This document shows positions 61,415 through 64,000 of a DNA stretch of 64,000 bases, piece after piece. Source of the stretch: Dipteronia dyeriana (lineage: Eukaryota; Streptophyta; Magnoliopsida; Sapindales; Sapindaceae); contig CM065301.1 of NCBI GenBank assembly GCA_032871835.1, forward strand, positions 78,152,069 to 78,216,068, written 5' to 3'. A program made the position numbers and the translations under genes. The first letter of the stretch is position 1; each line of letters opens with the position of its first letter. The notes under the pieces were generated by a model. That model had not been told where the DNA came from, did not search any database, and saw only the letters and a list, made by a program, of their open reading frames with translations.

Positions 61415-64000
61415 AAATAGGCATCCATAAAACTGAGCAATTCATGACTTGATGTTGCATCGACCAGTTGGTCTATTCGTGGGAGTTAAAAACTATCTTT
61501 TGGACAGGCCTTGTTCAAATCCGTGAAATTTACGTACATTCTCCATTGACCATTCTTCTTTTGGACCAAAATCACATTTGCCACCTACTAAGGATAGTTG
61601 ATTTTTATGATTGATCCTACATCGAGTAACTTTTCTACCTCCTGCTTAATTGCTCGATTCCTTTCGAGGTTAAAAGACCTTCTTTTCTGAATCACAGGTT
61701 TTCACTCGAATTTACAACCAGGTGGTGTGATATCACTCGCGTGTCTATCCCCACCATGTCTTCGTGACTTCATGCAAACACATCTATGTATTCTCTAAGC
61801 AAATTGATGAGGTCTATCTTGACCTTCTCTTCTAAATTAGTTCCGATTTTGATATTTCTAGTTGTTTCATCTTCCTTTAAGATCACCTCTTCTGTTGGCT
61901 CATTCTTGGACATTTCAGGTTCCTCTATTGGATCGAATTTGAACATCAGTGATTCTTCTTTCTCAGCCTGATCTGGTTGGGTTAAAGTACAAACTTGGTG
62001 TCCGCTGTTATCCTTGTCCTTAAAAACGGAGAGATTAGCTCTTCTAGCCATTTTTTGTGAACCTTTGACCTTTCCTACTCCCCATTCAGTTGGAGATTTG
62101 ATCATTAGGACGTAAGTTGCTATCACTGCTTTTGTCTTGTTTAGAAAAGGTCGGCCTAGTAAGGCATTGTAAGGCCAGTTGTTCATATCTACCACCACAA
62201 AGTCGAGTAGCACTGTTTTCTGACAGGGTGCTACCACGATTTTTACGGGTAATTTCATTGTCCCAAGAGATCTGCCTCAACTCCTCTAAATCCTCTGAGT
62301 GGGATATGAAAGGGTTGCAAGTCCTTTCGATCTAATCTTAGTTGATCATAAACAGCCACGCTGAGGATGTCTGCTGAGCTACCATTGTCCACTAGTATCC
62401 TCCTAACTTCTCTATGGCCAATTCGAGCACTAATGACAAGCGTGTCGTTTGGCCGGACATTGACCCAATATGAGTCAGATTTAGTGAATATTATCGGGTC
62501 CTATAATTCCTTTATTCTTTTCGGATCCGGCTCGATGGAGTTAACATCAAAATTCTGTCTTGCTTCCATTGCTTCTCGGATTTCTTGAGTTCGCTCTTGA
62601 TTACTTCTCCCAATTGACGGTCCACCAAAGATAGTCTGTATCGCACCACTCGCCTCGAGGCTGGCCTTTTTATTCCGATCTGAGTTATGATCCTCCGGCT
62701 TGGTTTCCTTCTGAGTTCATGACTTCTCATTTTTTTACAGATATCATTCTCGGATGAGGGTTTCTATATAGTCTCTGAGCTGGTAACATTTGGAAGTCTC
62801 ATGGTCGGTTTCTTTGTGGAACCTGCAATACTTTATCATATCTCACCGGGCAAATTGTGACTGCCAGCGCGACTTTTTCACCATATCCTTCTCTTATGGT
62901 ATTGTCAAGATCTCATCCTGCTTTTTCCGAAGTGGGGTGTAGTTCGTATACTTTCCTTGAAATTTTTTCCTGGTTTGGTCAATATTACGTCCACTTCCCC
63001 CATCTTTGCTTCTTTCTTTGCTACTTTCTTTCTGTTTACCTTTATGGCTCTATGACTTTGACTCGGCATATTTTTGTTCGGGTTTCTTCCAATGCAAGTA
63101 ACTATCTCATGTCACCAACTCTTCTTCTTCTACTACCAGCGTATATCCTCCTGCCATATCCATCTTGTCTGCATATCTAGTTAGACGAGCTCTTTTTAAG
63201 TCAAAAGAAAAATGCTCATTCTGTAAGTTGTTTATAAATGCAGCGATTATTGCCTCATCATTCGCACTACAGATTTTTGAGACCGCCTGATCAAATCTTC
63301 CTAGATACTTCTTTAGCGACTCGTCTTTTCCTTGTTTGAGTTGAGAAAGATATGCCACCGATTTTTTCCCATGTACATTCCCAAGGAATTTTCTTGAAAA
63401 TCTCCTACTCAATTCGCCAAAACTCCTAATACTAGGTGGATGCAATCTCCCGAAACATCTTGAGCCTGTATCCCCAAGAGTTTGTAGGAAGTTAAGGCAT
63501 AACAACGGATCACTTTGGGCATACTGGGCCATGACGCTCTTAAATCACCTAACATGCTCTTTAGGATCTGTATCTTTCTTGAACTGTTCCACGTGCAGTA
63601 TCCTGAATCTTTTTGGGAATAGCGTTTGTAGTATATCTTTAGTAAATGGGCTATCAGAATCGTCGTTAGACAATTCATTATATCCATACCGCCTGATCAA
63701 CACGTCCATTTGACGCCTGTTATTCTCGACTTCTTGGGTCAGACTTTGAATCACATCATCTCTGTCTCCCATCTGCTCTCTCCGATGGTCGAGCTGTCGA
63801 GTGACTGTCACACTAGTTTCCAGCTCCTATTCATTCTGCCTCTGAGTCTCACGAGCCAATCCTTGTAAGCTTATGGTCCCATGGTGCCGTTTACGATGAT
63901 GACAATCATTGCCTTCTGATAATGATGACCGATCTCTCCGTTGGCCGTATTTACGATGCCTATCATGGCCTGCTTGACTGTGGCTTCGTCTTTGGTGTGG
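61415..64000 (-). pseudogene. Element 3: gag-protease-RT fragment of a minus-strand Tat-type element
   Basis: Reading from 64000 down: gag N-terminus (SLTQEVENNRRQMDVLIRRY), the capsid-like core (63532-63107: DPLLCLNFLQTLGDTGSR, SVAYLSQLKQGKDESLKKYL, IIAAFINNLQNEHFSFDLK) and a zinc knuckle near 62830. Protease with the intact motif ILVDNGSSADIL (about 62400) follows, with VLLDFVVVDMNNWPYNALLG and LGRPFLNKTKAVIATYVLM. The start of reverse transcriptase is then cut at 61415 (the FMDAY codons, near GGCATCCATAAAACTGAG) by the 3' LTR of element 2. There are several stops. It continues beyond the window. Confidence 0.88.

Overview
This is nuclear DNA from a flowering plant, probably a eudicot. It is strongly A+T-rich by eye, has spliced genes with long introns, and is packed with LTR retrotransposons, solo LTRs, MITEs and SINEs. 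I see no bacterial signals and cannot name the species.

One complete host gene is visible: an 11-exon gene on the + strand (15141-22133) for a 400-residue AAA ATPase of the katanin p60 A-like 2 (KATNAL2/CCP1) type. Its intron 9 has the hallmarks of a minor-spliceosome (U12) intron, and introns 6 and 7 carry SINE-like insertions and a 70-bp tandem array.

Layout. 1-2276: non-coding, with a SINE flanked by a 24-bp duplication and degenerate telomere-like repeats. 2277-9722: a decayed hAT transposon (minus strand), split by a 4.3-kb insertion of nested LTR-like sequences (3222-7534) that have a 5-bp target duplication. 10570-11701: a PIF/Harbinger-like non-autonomous element. 11924-13641: a solo LTR, with a second copy of the family inverted at 41718-43539. 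15141-22133: the host gene. 22435-24310: duplicated segments and a foldback MITE. 24826-35898: a complete but inactive Ty3/gypsy element of Tat type (element 1), with both LTRs and a matching target duplication. 36100-41452: the 3' half of a more diverged relative (element 4), interrupted by a solo LTR. 44428-48672: the 3' part of a minus-strand relative. 48673-50413: a minus-strand LTR-like sequence. 50425-61414: element 2 (+ strand), lacking most of its 5' LTR. 61415-64000: element 3 (minus strand), cut within reverse transcriptase by element 2 and running off the window.

How it fits together. Elements 1-4 and the 44-48 kb fragment are one extended family. Where both can be seen, gag-protease-reverse transcriptase-double RNase H-integrase lies on the sense strand and a spacer of short tandem repeats follows it. 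A second gene then lies on the opposite strand between that spacer and the 3' LTR. This antisense gene has a conserved N-terminal domain, an acidic/serine-rich middle and a coiled-coil tail. It also has its own spliceosomal introns at matching positions in three copies. It is the most interesting feature of the window. Extra antisense ORFs are known in Tat-type elements, but intron positions conserved in the antisense gene of several copies deserve attention. All copies here are damaged, mostly by changes that look like cytosine deamination.
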